A stretch of DNA of 64,000 nucleotides from Gracilaria domingensis (lineage: Eukaryota; Rhodophyta; Florideophyceae; Gracilariales; Gracilariaceae), in contig VCMS01000032.1 in assembly GCA_022539475.1 (NCBI GenBank), forward strand, positions 1 through 64,000. The letters are read 5' to 3'. Below the pieces are notes generated by a model. It was not told where the DNA came from. It searched no databases and saw only the letters and a list, made by a program, of their open reading frames with translations. Within the stretch, counting starts at the first letter, position 1. Each line of letters begins with the position of its first letter. Made by a program: the position numbers and the translations under genes. This document shows positions 21,127 through 31,900 of this stretch, piece by piece.

Positions 21127-22169
21127 GATAATAAGGCAGCTTTCTAGAAGGATGCCCTCCTTGTGTTCTCGTTTGTCTGAGAAGGATTGCAATCGTTTTA
21201 TCGTGATAATGAAGCACAGTCATGCGCTCGAATTCCCTGTGTGTGGACAAGCAATGAGCGCTTTTGTGGGGGTAATGTGTACGCCGGTTGCACTGCCTCG
21301 AGTGAGAGTGCAGTCCGAGTTCTAATTGAAAGTATCTAAGCGCCGTTCTTTGACCGAGCGCGACGTGACGACAGTGGCGTCGTTCTGGTTCTGGTAATTG
21401 GAGGTACGACGATGTAATTTTTGAGAAAGAAGGTAGGTTGACGTCGCAACTGCCTCTGCTGTCTCTTATTGTGCTCACGGCACAAAGAAGATCATAGAGA
21501 CGAGAGCAATGGTGAGAGACTGAGTCTTAGACTCGATGCCCGGCCCTCGTCGTCGACGACTGCTGCAGGACGCCTGGAACAGCGACGCAACCAGCCCTCT
21601 TCTGCATCGTACAGTTTACCCAACCGTCCCTCCACCGCGGCCGCTGTAAATCAAAGGCGCCTTTTTCCTACAACGGTCTGACAAACGGTCGAGACCCACC
21701 CAGCCCGTCCTAAATAAAGCCAACATCATCCCCCCACCTGTATTGTCAACAACGGTGAACTTGCTTTCATTGGAGGGGACCAAACGTCTTTGGTCGGCGC
21801 GGAAAGTCTTTGGCTGCTACTTTGAGTAAAGCAAAATTGCTCACTTCTGAGCGTTCTGGCAACCGCAGTGTTCGAAAACCAAAAGTTTTCTTGTTGATGC
21901 TTGCTGTCTCTTCTGCCCGCTCAGGGTGCGAGAGTACATTCAACTGAAGCCCAAGGACGTCCAACTTGCAAGCGATTGTGAGCGAACTAGAGGAGCATGA
22001 GAGTGGAAGAGTGAATGAATGAGTACACAAATAGGCTTTGCGCTAAGTCTCTCATGGATATCGATATCTGGATATCGATGTCGACATATCGATGGCATTG
22101 TGTTGTTCGTTTAATGATTAAGTGGGTTAAGTACCAAAGTTACGGCCAACGTATGCCAAGGGTAGCAAG
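21127..22169. other. intergenic region upstream of tRNA-Asn
   Basis: About 1 kb between the SURF4-like start and the tRNA. A short open frame at 21469-21681 is Ser/Arg-rich with no domain and is not called. The only notable structure is the nested ATATCGAT palindrome cluster at 22056-22095. Confidence 0.45.
22056..22095. repeat. nested ATATCGAT palindromes
   Basis: The perfect 12-base palindrome GATATCGATATC is followed within 30 bases by two more ATCGAT units and a GTCGAC. Together they form a dense palindromic patch ending about 75 bp before the tRNA-Asn gene. It could be an upstream factor site or simply chance in a repetitive patch. Confidence 0.5.
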
Positions 22170-22243
22170 GTCTCCATAGCTCAGCTGGTTAGAGCGCGGG
22201 ACTGTTAATCTCGAGGCCGTGGGTTCAAGCCCCACTGGGGACT
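22170..22243 (+). tRNA. tRNA-Asn (anticodon GTT)
   Basis: A full cloverleaf can be drawn. The acceptor arms GTCTCCA and TGGGGAC pair with one G-T, and the D arm is GCTC...GAGC. The anticodon stem CGGGA/TCTCG closes the loop CTGTTAA with anticodon GTT, and the T arm is GTGGG-TTCAAGC-CCCAC. The A box (TAGCTCAGCTGG) and B box (GGTTCAAGCCC) are intact. There is no intron and no encoded CCA. The T-run at 22259-22264 is a good Pol III terminator. Confidence 0.96.
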
Positions 22244-22258
22244 TGCGCCAAATCGAAG

Positions 22259-22264
22259 TTTTTT
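22259..22264 (+). terminator. Pol III terminator of tRNA-Asn
   Basis: A run of six T, 16 bases after the tRNA 3' end, on the coding strand. Confidence 0.7.
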
Positions 22265-22673
22265 GGTTTTGCTTACCCGACACCTCCTCTCGAGCCTCCT
22301 TTTTATCATGGCTGGCGTCAGCATATTCAGCAGATTTTAACGCGCAGATTTTTTTCGCTGTCGAAGCCGAATGCCATTGGTCGGCACACAGTAGAAATTA
22401 TGCACAAGCAAACTCCTGAAGGCATCCAACCTGAAACTGCGGCAGCAAGTATGACACGGTGCGAAACATATTGTTAATCCCATTAGCAGCGTAGCAACAA
22501 GGTTTCTCCTGGCAATCGACATTTCAGGTGAGCGCAGGTGCGTTTCCTTCCCTTTAAACCGGCGTAGGGCGGTGAGGAGAGTCAGAAGCAACTTGCTCGT
22601 CGTCGTCGTCGTCGTCGCCGTCGTCCCGTCCTTGTTCATCGTCTGACAATCGTTTCTTTCCTTTTCACCCGCA
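22265..22673. promoter_or_regulatory. 5' region of G6PD with GTC repeat
   Basis: The sequence between the tRNA and G6PD should hold the G6PD promoter and leader. A trinucleotide run of CGT/GTC (about 22596-22625) lies 50-80 bp before the start codon. No TATA-like element stands out. Confidence 0.4.
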
Positions 22674-24344
22674 ATGTTGAAGGACGTCGTAATTGTTAAA
22701 TCTGAAGCGCCTCGCGCCGAAACGAACGGCGAAATGGAAGCACCCACGCTGCAGCAGAATGGCAGGCGTCAAACTGCCAAGACTAAAGAGATCCATGATA
22801 CGAAGGGAGATTACTATCGATGTGAATACCGTAGTGATGCTCTTACTGTGTTTGTCATTGGTGCTTCTGGAGACTTGGCAAAGAAGAAGACGTACCCTTC
22901 TTTGTATGCGCTGTATCGTTTCCATTACTTTCCCGATGATTTCACCATCGTTGGCTATGCTCGCTCGCCCAAGCGTGATGAACAGTTCAGAAGCACTATT
23001 AAATCATACTTGAAGGGAGGCGATGAGCACATGAAGGATGAGTTTCTAAGTCATTGTATCTATCGAAATGGAAATGCTTACGGTGACGAGGAGGGTATCG
23101 GAAGGGTGTCTGAGGAGATGAGGGTGATTGAGAAGAAGACTGGAAAGACTGCTAACCGACTGTTCTACTTCGCTATCCCGCCTGTTGCGTTTGTTCCTGC
23201 CGCGGCTGCTTTGAAGAAGAGAGCTAGCACTCATGATGGATGGTCTCGTTTCATCGTGGAGAAGCCCTTTGGATCCGATTCTGCATCCTTTGAAAAGCTG
23301 AACAAGGACATGTCAGCCGTGCTGGAAGAGAAGGAAATGTATCGAATCGATCATTACATTGGAAAAGAGGCTGTGCAAAATCTGCTGGTAATGCGATTCG
23401 CCAACTCTACGTTTGAACCACTGTGGAATAACAAGTACATTGATTCAGTGATCATCTCGTTCAAGGAGGACTTTGGAACTAAAGGTCGCGGCGGGTACTT
23501 CGACAAGAATGGAATGATTCGAGATGTGGTGCAGAACCATATCATGCAGATTGTGACGATGTTTGCCATGGAGCCTCCCGTTAGACCGCATGGTGACTAC
23601 ATTCGAGATGAAAAGGTGAGAGTTTTGCAGGCCATCCCTGCTATCAAGAAGGAGGATTGTATCACAGGACAGTATGTTGCGGACGATGACGGGCGCGAAC
23701 AGTCTTACACGGCTGATGAAGGTGTACCGGATGACTCCAAGACTGAGACTGGAGCGGCCATGGTGATGTACATTAACAATTCCAGATGGGAGGGGGTTCC
23801 GTTCATTCTGCGCGCTGGAAAAGCTCTGAATGAGAACAAGAGTGAGATTCGCGTTCAGTTCAAGAAGCCGCCGGGCAGCAGCCTGATGTTTGACGATGAA
23901 GCTCATGGAGACGGGTACGGAACCAAGGTGGAAGCGGTTGAACGCAATGAACTGGTGATTCGGCTCAAGCCAGACGAGGCGATTTACCTCAAGATGAACA
24001 TCAAGTCTCCCGGTCTGAGCGGCGATCCGGTGGTGTCGGAATTGGATCTGACGTACAAGACGAGATTCCCGGACCAGTTCTCACAGCTGCCCGACGCGTA
24101 CACCAGGCTGATCTTGCAGGTGATGAGAGGGGACGCGGCTACTTTCGTGCGACACGACGAGCTGCGAGAGGCGTGGAGAATCTTCACGCCGCTGCTTCAC
24201 TCAATTGGGAACGGGGAGATTGAGCCAATTAAATACAAGGCGTTCAGCAGGGGTCCCAGGGAATGGGATGAGCTGTGCGCCAAGCACGGCTTCATGTACG
24301 GAGGCGCGGCGTACCACTGGCTGAAAAAGGAGGGCAAGAAGTGA
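22674..24344 (+). CDS. glucose-6-phosphate 1-dehydrogenase
   Basis: A 556-residue enzyme that oxidises glucose 6-phosphate to 6-phosphogluconolactone with NADP+, the entry step of the oxidative pentose phosphate pathway. The coenzyme fingerprint GASGDLAKKK is at about 63-72. The active-site signature RIDHYIGKE at about 223-231 contains the substrate-binding His and Lys. EKPFGSD and the C-terminal block around GDPVVSELDLTY also fit. The N-terminal 50 residues are polar and not a convincing transit peptide, so the cytosolic form is more likely. The length is slightly above the human enzyme (515) because of this leader. The first ATG lies after a GTC microsatellite. The gene ends only 292 bp before the next start codon. 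Confidence 0.96.
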   Translation: MLKDVVIVKSEAPRAETNGEMEAPTLQQNGRRQTAKTKEIHDTKGDYYRCEYRSDALTVFVIGASGDLAKKKTYPSLYALYRFHYFPDDFTIVGYARSPKRDEQFRSTIKSYLKGGDEHMKDEFLSHCIYRNGNAYGDEEGIGRVSEEMRVIEKKTGKTANRLFYFAIPPVAFVPAAAALKKRASTHDGWSRFIVEKPFGSDSASFEKLNKDMSAVLEEKEMYRIDHYIGKEAVQNLLVMRFANSTFEPLWNNKYIDSVIISFKEDFGTKGRGGYFDKNGMIRDVVQNHIMQIVTMFAMEPPVRPHGDYIRDEKVRVLQAIPAIKKEDCITGQYVADDDGREQSYTADEGVPDDSKTETGAAMVMYINNSRWEGVPFILRAGKALNENKSEIRVQFKKPPGSSLMFDDEAHGDGYGTKVEAVERNELVIRLKPDEAIYLKMNIKSPGLSGDPVVSELDLTYKTRFPDQFSQLPDAYTRLILQVMRGDAATFVRHDELREAWRIFTPLLHSIGNGEIEPIKYKAFSRGPREWDELCAKHGFMYGGAAYHWLKKEGKK

Positions 24345-24636
24345 TGATAAAATATTATATTATATTATAATAAAGCGGCTGGGGGGGCACGTTGCTCGCG
24401 TGTGATTGCTGTGCCATTTTTGTGTTTTGTTTAGCGCCGCTTGGCGCGGATCTTTGTGCAAGCGCGCTGCTCGCGAGCTCGGCGCAGATATTTGCGTCTC
24501 GCCGTATCACACGCCATTCCATTGCGCGGTTATGAGCCGTCCAATGCGCGTCCCCTCCTCTTCTTCCCGCACCCTCTCTCAGTCGCGCTCGCCCTTCGCC
24601 TGCCCCCCATTCGCCCACCAGCACCGACCCGCAGCC
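24345..24636. other. short AT-rich 3' end and GC-rich 5' region
   Basis: Positions 24350-24373 are a pure AT stretch (repeated ATTATATTAT) just after the G6PD stop, likely part of its 3' end signal. The rest is the GC-rich leader of the next gene. Confidence 0.4.
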
Positions 24637-25023
24637 ATGGCCTTCGTCCCCTCCGCCGTCACCGCGTTCCGCGCGTCGTCGCTCTCTGTCTCGAAGCGCT
24701 GCGCGCTCTCGCCGATGCGCGTGGCGCGCGCGGCGCCGTCGCGACGCGCGGCTGCGGCGCCCGTGCGCATGAGCACGTACTGGGACGGCGAGTACCCGCC
24801 GTCGGACATTCTCGGGCTTGGAAAGGATGTTCCCTCTTCTCTCTACGTTTTTTCTTCAGCCGTGGCGCTTGTTCTGGGCTGCTACGCCGTGTACAAGAGT
24901 AACCTGATCAACCCGCTTTCGGCCGAGTCGGTCAACCCGCAGTTCATCGTCGGCAGCCTGTTGGTGCCCATTTCCTGGGGTCTGCATGTCGCCGGCTGGA
25001 TTCAGGGCAAGAACGGAAAGTGA
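24637..25023 (+). CDS. small plastid-targeted membrane protein, unknown
   Basis: A 128-residue precursor. The start MAFVPSAVTAFRASS has Phe at position 3 and is rich in Ser, Ala and Arg up to about residue 45, a typical red-algal plastid transit peptide ending near APVRMST. The mature part of about 80 residues (STYWDGEYPPSDILGLG...) carries two hydrophobic stretches, SLYVFSSAVALVLGCYAVY and FIVGSLLVPISWGLHVAGWI, and ends in QGKNGK. This looks like a small thylakoid or envelope subunit, perhaps of a photosystem or related complex, but I do not recognise the family. In-frame Met codons upstream lie in GC-rich leader sequence and would spoil the transit peptide, so 24637 is preferred. Confidence 0.7.
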   Translation: MAFVPSAVTAFRASSLSVSKRCALSPMRVARAAPSRRAAAAPVRMSTYWDGEYPPSDILGLGKDVPSSLYVFSSAVALVLGCYAVYKSNLINPLSAESVNPQFIVGSLLVPISWGLHVAGWIQGKNGK

Positions 25024-25385
25024 GCTGTCTCTGCGAACGTGAGCGCGGACGAAGCGACGTTTTTTTGTAGCCCAGTGGTGTGAGCGAGTAAAAAGAGTCT
25101 GTTCTTGTTGATCGTTGTTTTGTGTTTTGCACATCCGCCGGAAAAGAGGCAACGTGTCCAAAAAATGCGCGGCTAACAGGCCAATCACACGTGAATGTGT
25201 GCCGGCTGCTTACATCCGTTCCACCCTGGCCGCGTGTTCCTGCGCGAAATCCCTGTTTTTGAAACTTAAATCCTGCTGTTGGCCGCCAATTCAGCTAAAG
25301 CTCCGCTTTTCCCTTCATCTGCCTCCCTGCGCGCATCGCCGCCATCGCCGTTCGGCCGCCTGTTCTTCTTCCTTGCGTCGCACAC
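25024..25385. promoter_or_regulatory. 5' region of CDP-DAG synthase
   Basis: 362 bp between stop and start codons. The last 100 bases before the ATG are C/T-rich. Nothing else is recognised. Confidence 0.35.
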
Positions 25386-26732
25386 ATGGTACTGACACGA
25401 CGCGGCGCTGCCGCAGCCGGCGCCGATGCAGACGATGGCAAAGCTGCTCTTTCTGAGACCACCGCAGTTACCAATGCTCCCATCGATTCTGCGCCCGAGA
25501 CCGACCAACCCAGTGCACCCGAGGCACCCAAGCCCAAGAAGAAGTCCGATTTCATGGCGCGATTGTTGTCTGGTGTTCTTCTCACTGGCACCTTTGTGCT
25601 TGTCGTTCGAGCCGGGCAATTGCTGGTTGGAATCTCCGTCATTTTGATGGAGATTGGCATGTTTAATGAGATCTTGCGCCTCGGTCTTCCGGTTGCCAGG
25701 GAGAATCGTATCCCTTGGTGGCGCACAATTGGTTGGTATTTCTTCTTTGCCTTGCAGTTCTTATTATATGGCAAACTTGTTTTATCCCATTTCTATGCCA
25801 GAGAACTGGACTTTACTCTGCATCCAGCTTATCAATATGCTATGCGTCATCATACCTTTCTTTCATTTTGCATGTACTGCGCTGGATTTGTTGGATTTGT
25901 CATTTCCTTGCGACAGAATCAGTACCATTTCCAGTTCACATACTTTGGACGAGCGTTGGTTGCTTTGCTGTTGGTTGTGGTACAATCGCATTTCATGATT
26001 CTGAATATTGCGCACGGTCTCATCTGGTTCATTCTTCCTTGTTGGCTCATCATTGTCAATGATTCGTTTGGATACTTTTGCGGTCGATTGTTTGGCAAAC
26101 ACTCTCTCACTGTGTTGTCCCCGAAGAAGACATGGGAAGGATACATTGGAGCTGGAATATTTACAATGATTGCTGCTTACTTCCTTTCCGGTGCCTTGTC
26201 TGCGTATCCTTCTCTCATTTGTCCCAAGTATGACTTCGATGACTGCAAAATCCTGTGCCCGCCCGCTACGTGCGATCCCATTCCGGACGTGTTTATGTTT
26301 CGCACTGCAGAGCTCGTTTTGCCGGGAATACAGAAGACGCTATCTCTCTCATATCGTCCCGCACAACTGCACGCCACTGCGCTGGGTCTTTTCGCCGCTG
26401 TGATTGCTCCGTTTGGAGGCTTTTTCGCTTCTGGCGCCAAGCGTGCTTTCAATGTGAAGGACTTTGGAAGTGTTCTTCCGGGACACGGAGGAGTGACTGA
26501 TCGTGTTGATTGTCAATTGATGATGGCTGTGTTTACCAACGTGTATTTGATCAACTTTGTTCGTGTCAACTTCGACGGCTCTCCTGATGTTGGCAAGTTG
26601 ATGGCCTTTGTTGCCGATCTTAGCACCGATGAGCAGATTGAGCTTCTTACTGAAATCTACAATCGACTGAACAGAAAAGGGATTTCCAACATTCTTGCAA
26701 ACATATCAAATGCGACTGTACCATCTGGGTAA
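25386..26732 (+). CDS. CDP-diacylglycerol synthase (phosphatidate cytidylyltransferase), ER type
   Basis: A 448-residue polytopic enzyme that makes CDP-diacylglycerol from phosphatidate and CTP, feeding phosphatidylinositol and phosphatidylglycerol synthesis. The family signature SGAKRAFNVKDFGSVLPGHGGxxDRxD is present in full near residues 348-375 (seen as KRAFNVKDFG, then LPGHGGVTDRVD). Other eukaryotic CDS motifs are SPKKTWEGYIG and the conserved NDSFGYFCGR region. At least seven hydrophobic helices follow a polar N-terminus of about 55 residues, which is not a clear transit peptide. Length and C-terminal tail fit the eukaryotic ER enzyme (CDS1) rather than the shorter bacterial or plastid type. 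Confidence 0.95.
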   Translation: MVLTRRGAAAAGADADDGKAALSETTAVTNAPIDSAPETDQPSAPEAPKPKKKSDFMARLLSGVLLTGTFVLVVRAGQLLVGISVILMEIGMFNEILRLGLPVARENRIPWWRTIGWYFFFALQFLLYGKLVLSHFYARELDFTLHPAYQYAMRHHTFLSFCMYCAGFVGFVISLRQNQYHFQFTYFGRALVALLLVVVQSHFMILNIAHGLIWFILPCWLIIVNDSFGYFCGRLFGKHSLTVLSPKKTWEGYIGAGIFTMIAAYFLSGALSAYPSLICPKYDFDDCKILCPPATCDPIPDVFMFRTAELVLPGIQKTLSLSYRPAQLHATALGLFAAVIAPFGGFFASGAKRAFNVKDFGSVLPGHGGVTDRVDCQLMMAVFTNVYLINFVRVNFDGSPDVGKLMAFVADLSTDEQIELLTEIYNRLNRKGISNILANISNATVPSG

Positions 26733-27436
26733 TTGTCCGTCATTTCGAACGTTTGGTCGGGTTTCGTGAAGAGAATGCCGCCCCCATCTGTGTGCATGGG
26801 TGCCCTGCAAGTTTTTAACGCATGACTGAAGCAAGGCGGGTTGTGAGATTAGAAAGTGGAAGATGCCACTGAGGTTTATCTCATTCAGAAGATCTTGACG
26901 CAGGCCATTGACCGAATTCTTTAACGCTGATTGCTAACTCGCTGTTATGACTTGCGTTGTGCCAAAGTCTTTGTAGTATTCAACAGCATCAATTTCGCGC
27001 CATTCCGTAGCGAATATCACCATAGTGTTTGTACGGATTTTATGCCCACTATGAGGCAAGGAAGCGTGGTGACGTTACTGGGTGGATGCATGCGGGAGAA
27101 TAGTAGATTTTTACGTGCCGTTCAGGATTTAACTTCAAAACCATGGGGAAGAGAGCTACTACCTTCGTAGATACCACAAGATTAAAAAGAATGGACGATG
27201 GTAGGTAGTGCGTTGCATACATCGTTACAGAAGGCTTTCCAGATTTTGTGTTCTCTTACCTCAATTCTCAGATGAACTGCTCTTGCGAGAGAAATGTTTG
27301 AGGACTATCTCAGGAGCCTCATCGCATTTTGCAAAATGAATAGGCATCCTTGTGATCCTTTCACGTATTCTTCTTCTTTATTTTGGACAGTAGTTTCTTA
27401 TTCCTAAACTACAGTAGAGCCTCAGAGGAGGTCCTT

Positions 27437-27480
27437 TCTCTTTAAAAAGGCCAGAAGTTCTGTGAATTATGTCTTATCAG
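27437..27480 (+). repeat. repeat module A, copy 1
   Basis: Matches the shared pattern of a TTCTCTTT-rich head, AAGGCCA, a short variable part and GTCTAATCA. It aligns with copies at 58885 and 61118 (same strand) and 28521, 45957 and 59298 (opposite strand). Confidence 0.5.
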
Positions 27481-27545
27481 GTACTGCACTGATAATTTGG
27501 CTTCATGTTGCTGTCCAGCCAAGAGGAATCGTCGAGACATGTTCT

Positions 27546-27748
27546 CCTCCTCCTCCTTTATGGAACGGTGAAGCTAATTACGCTTCTACCAGTGGGTTTG
27601 CTAAAGACCCAACGACCTATAATACCTCTACACCACAGCCACTAACTACTAACCAGTAGCTGCACTACACTTGCTGGACTACGATGAGATAGTATTAGAT
27701 ATCTTAGGTGTTTCCGACCGCGGGCGTTTTGCTACCGACGCTTATCGC
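27546..27748 (+). repeat. repeat module B, copy 1
   Basis: About 200 bp, nearly identical to 60269-60475, with only a few bases different by eye, and clearly related to 28075-28249. It opens with a CTCCTC/TTTATGG head, then GAGCTAATT-like and GGACTACGATGAG blocks, and ends CCGACCGCGGG plus about 25 bases. There are no coding features and no clear terminal repeats. Confidence 0.85.
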
Positions 27749-27889
27749 GTGTTCAATAGTGGGCATCGTAAGACCACATGGTTGCAGTCTTTCTTAACGT
27801 TTGCACCGCAGGAGCACCGCAGCGTTTTATGATTCAGATAAGAGGCCACAGGATCTCTCTCTCTCTGTTTGAAAAGATGCTGGCCTCCG

Positions 27890-27962
27890 TTGGAGACCCG
27901 ACCGCAGATCCGTTTTGCTCCTAAAGGAAGACAGACTCACCCCGTGAAGGCGGATCGCTTGA
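27890..27962 (+). repeat. repeat module C, copy 1
   Basis: The sequence from AGATCCGTTTTGC to CGTGAAGGCGGATC matches the reverse complement of 59693-59760 with moderate divergence. Confidence 0.55.
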
Positions 27963-28074
27963 GTCCGGCCACAGGATAAAGTGATGGCACATGTCCTATG
28001 AAGAATTGCGCCATTATCACCTCAGCCTTCCGGGTTCACGTATTCGTGCGTAGGCATGTTTCTTCTTCTTCTTC

Positions 28075-28249
28075 ATTTATGGAAACGGTGGAGCTAATTC
28101 CGTTCCTACGAGTGGGGTTGCTCATGACCCAACGACCTATTATTATTATACCTCTACATCACAACCACTGACCACAACGAAGTAGCAGTACTACACTTAC
28201 TGGACTACGATGAGGAATATTGGATATCTTAGTATTTCCGACCGCGGGA
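28075..28249 (+). repeat. repeat module B, copy 2 (diverged)
   Basis: Aligns with copies at 27546 and 60269 over its whole length. Shared blocks are TTTATGGAA, GAGCTAATTCCGTTCCTACG, CCCAACGACCTAT, GGACTACGATGAG and TTTCCGACCGCGGG. It differs by many substitutions and small indels, so it is an older copy. Confidence 0.8.
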
Positions 28250-28520
28250 TAGAACTGTGGAGAAGAACGGCCGCATTACCACCAATCCTGAACACTGGTC
28301 CGCAAGGACTGGAAAGTTTCGTTCTGAGAATGATGATGATAAACAGAAGTGGCGTCAACTAGTAACACAGCTGGATACATGCAATGCTTTGAATTAAGAG
28401 GTCACTAGAGGACAGAAATCAAGAAGGTATTTGAGCACGTGTTATTACGTTGTCCATCTATCAAAGCATCGTACAGGAGCTGCTTACGCGGCGCGGAAAG
28501 AGACAGAGATCCATAATAGA

Positions 28521-28578
28521 AATGATTGAACAGAGGTCCAGAAAGTTTTCGGCCTTACCCATTGGAGAGAACTACAAT
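28521..28578 (-). repeat. repeat module A, copy 2
   Basis: The reverse complement reads TAGTTCTCTCC...AAGGCC...TGTTCAATCATTT, matching the module A pattern. Confidence 0.45.
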
Positions 28579-28980
28579 GAAAAAAGATACAGTAGCTCTC
28601 ACGCCGTTTCAGAGAAGGGAACTGGGGACTACTGTTAAGAAGAAGATAGAACCGAGAAAAAGAGCGATAGTCAACTGCCGCTATGGAAGGCTTGTCGAAG
28701 TCAATCACGTACTTCGCAGACATCCGATGAGAACTCGGTTGAGAAGAATGTTCCTACCTTCTTTCGTGAGCAATAGAGATTCGTTGCGCTGACGACTCAA
28801 TCCCAGGAGCATGGAACATATTGTGAGAAAACTTATCTTTCAGAGATACCCTAGTAGAGCGGCTCTACACTTATGATTCGAAAATTCAGACAAAACAAGA
28901 GTGACAATAGACCTGAACTAGTTTCAGCTTTTTATCTTTACATATACCAAGTCTGTCGTTGTTAGATATCTCTACGGGTT

Positions 28981-31900
28981 TTACCTAAGCATCCTTCTGG
29001 CTTTGAGTTTACGGCGACTTGATGCAGCAGTTGATCCCATTGCAAAAGCGCCAGGACCACCAGGCTGCCCACCCTGAGCATTGAAAGCACCGTTACCTAC
29101 TGGAGCTTCATTCGGACGTCCGCCTAATCCAGACTGTGTGTTATTATTATTTCCTCCAAACGGATTCCCTTGAGCGAAAGGAGCGCTGGGGGTTGCTCCG
29201 AATAAAGGTTGTGAATCTGGTTGTGAACTAAAGGGTTGTGCCCCAAATGTGTTTTGCGTCGGGTTAGGAGCAGCAAAAGGGTTTGGAGCTGCATTTCCGG
29301 ATGGGGCCGCAAATGTCGAAGCCGCACCCCCAGGAGCACCAGCACCAAAACTGAAAGTGGGGTTGGAACCTCCTTCACCAAAGCCTGTGCTGCTAGTGTT
29401 CCCGAAGTTCTGAGCTCCAAATGAGCTCGGTTTGTCCACTGGTTTGCAGGAACCAAAAGCAGATGAGCCTCCCGAAAACGAAAATCCTTGGCTCTGAGAA
29501 CTTGTTCCAAATCCAGTGGGAGCAGCGGTGAACGAGGATGAGTTAGAAGAAGGGGCAAACGGATTCGGTTTTGCGGATTCCGTTTGGGGTTTCGAAGCGT
29601 CTGCGGAGAAAGGAGTTTGATCTGCGGTGTTTGGGTTAGCGGTTCCGGTGGGCTTACCGGCTCCAAACACAAAGGACGACGTCGGACCAGTAGGTTTAAA
29701 ACCTGAACTAAACTTCGAATCTCCAAACGGACCACTGGTTTGCTTCTGCTCATCATCAGCTGGTTTATTAAACGAGAACGGTGTAGCCGGAACTTGAGTT
29801 TGAGCAGATCCAAATACTGGAGCGGATGCTTCTTTCGCATCCTTGAATCCACCAAAAGGTTTCACTTGCGCTGAAGACTCCTTACTCCCTACTCCAAACA
29901 ATGACTTCGAATCTTTACGGTCCACTGGGGAATCGGTTGTTGCCATAGCATCCTCGGAGGCTTTCACACTTGATGGTTGTGCTTTCTTGAGACTGAAGGG
30001 ATTAGATGTGTTCTGTAAACCGAAAGACGGATTGCCAAATACGTTCTTCGCGGACGGGTTTGCTGCACCAAAAGTAAATGGTTTTTGCGCTGTTGTTGAC
30101 GGTGGTTTTGTCGGAACTATCTCCTTCTCATCTTGGGTGTCGGGTTGCTCTCCCGGGAAATTGGGGACTATCGGTCCTTGCACTGGCCCCAAAGCAGGAA
30201 TCTGTGGGGGTTGTCCTGACGGCGTCTTTTCCACAGACGGTGCAGTTAAGATATTTGTAAACCCAGAAGGCCCCAACTCCTTACCGGAAGACTGGAAATC
30301 ACTCTTATTTTCACTTGGTACGGTAAATGCCCCTGTAGACGGTTCATTTTTCGTCGACGGTGTGAACACGAACGAAGCGGGTTTGGTGGCTTCCCCTTTC
30401 TTGCTAGGACGATGATCCGCAGGTTTGGACCTTAAATTGTTGAAATCAAGAATGTCCTGCTTAGGACCCTCCTGTAGTTTTGCTGCTGTCACAGCTTCTT
30501 TCCCAAAGCCTACGGGTGCTGTGCCCGTAACGCTAAATAAGCCCGTTCCCGGTGCCTGCTTGTTGTGATCCTGTCCAGTCTCAGCTCCATCAGCCTTGTG
30601 GCTTCCGTCGTGGTCTGTTCCCGTGTTACGATCTACCACCTGGGTCACAGGCGGGATTTCGGCAGTGTTGATTGCTTCTTCGTGGGGGGTATCCTTTCCA
30701 GAACGGGCGGACGGAGATTGAGAGTTAGCCAAAGCCGGAACGGAGGACAAAAGTAAAGGAGTTGATGTCTTACCATTCGAACCTGTTGGTTCAAAGTCAC
30801 TCTTGTCACTCACATTCCGCACTTTGGTATCTCGCTGTCCTTGCGTTGGGAACATATTGGTTGTCACACTGGCTCCGTCTGCAGCCGCGACACCAGTAGA
30901 TTTCGAAATGGATTCGACATCCTGCATTTTTCTCTTGCGCTGTGGTCCAGATTTCTGATCTTCTTCCCCAATGTCTGGCTTTCGTTCATTCTCGTTCTTG
31001 GCTTGCTCTTTTAGTTTTCCAAATTCAAACTTGGGATTGGCGCCGGCATCCAGGGAAGAACGGAAACCGCTCTCTCCCGTAGACTGTAGCTCAGGTGGAG
31101 ATGGGTCGCTCTTTCGTTCACCCCCATGCTGTTCAAGTTCAAAAAGCCCTGGTTTGAAGGAGTTCCGAGGCAAATCAGAAGACTTCCCGTATCCATCTCC
31201 GTTTCCATTTGAAGCAGGCTGTTGGATACTTCCAAACGCCGCCTTCCCTGCTCCAAAAATTGAGGGCCTCACCGGGGCTACACTGGAACCTCCAGGAGAA
31301 AGACTCGGTCTCATTTCGAATGGATTCGAAGCTTCGTTGGGCGATGTGCTCAATTTGTTTCCTGGTAAAGACGTGAATGCACCTTGTGTAGATTTCAGAT
31401 CAGACTGTCCTTGATGCTTTTCTTTGTCTTTTGCGATGCCGTTTCCACATTCCGTAGATTTCGGTGCGGAAAGGCTCTTCGGGTCACCGTTTTCCTCTTT
31501 CTTCAGCCCCTGTTTGCCGCCTCCACTAAACGTATTGGCAAGACTTGAATTAGCGACATCCAAGTCGTTCATCGTGCGTGATACACCGCTCTTGACAACA
31601 TCTTCGCGCTCATGCGCTTGTTTCTCTTTGAGTTTCCGGTCGATCCTTTCCTGCCTTCTCTTCAGTCTCTTCCAAAGTATTATCTCGTCTGGCGGTCGCT
31701 CGTAATCCACACTAGAATCTGAAGAAGAATCTTCACCGAAAATACTTGTCGTCCCAGTGAATCCGCCTTTGACGCGAACCTTCTTCAAGCGTGGCGGTAA
31801 TGGGGGTAGAGAATCCGGCTTTCTTACCCGAGTTTGCAAGTGGGAAGTGTCCTCCTTTAGAGCTTTGAGGAACCTAAGCGCCCTTCTCGCACGCGGTGGC

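Larger units (their letters stand above)
26733..28980. other. 2.2 kb gene-free gap with dispersed repeats
   Basis: No open frame here has support. The gap carries copies of three repeat modules that recur at 45.9 kb and 58.8-61.2 kb (A, B and C, listed separately), short pyrimidine runs (27857-27870 and 28061-28078), and the 3' side of the nucleoporin gene at its right end. Confidence 0.7.

Noticed and set aside
27462-27659. 65-codon frame inside module B
   Set aside because: The frame is not kept in the other copies of the repeat, so it is not coding.
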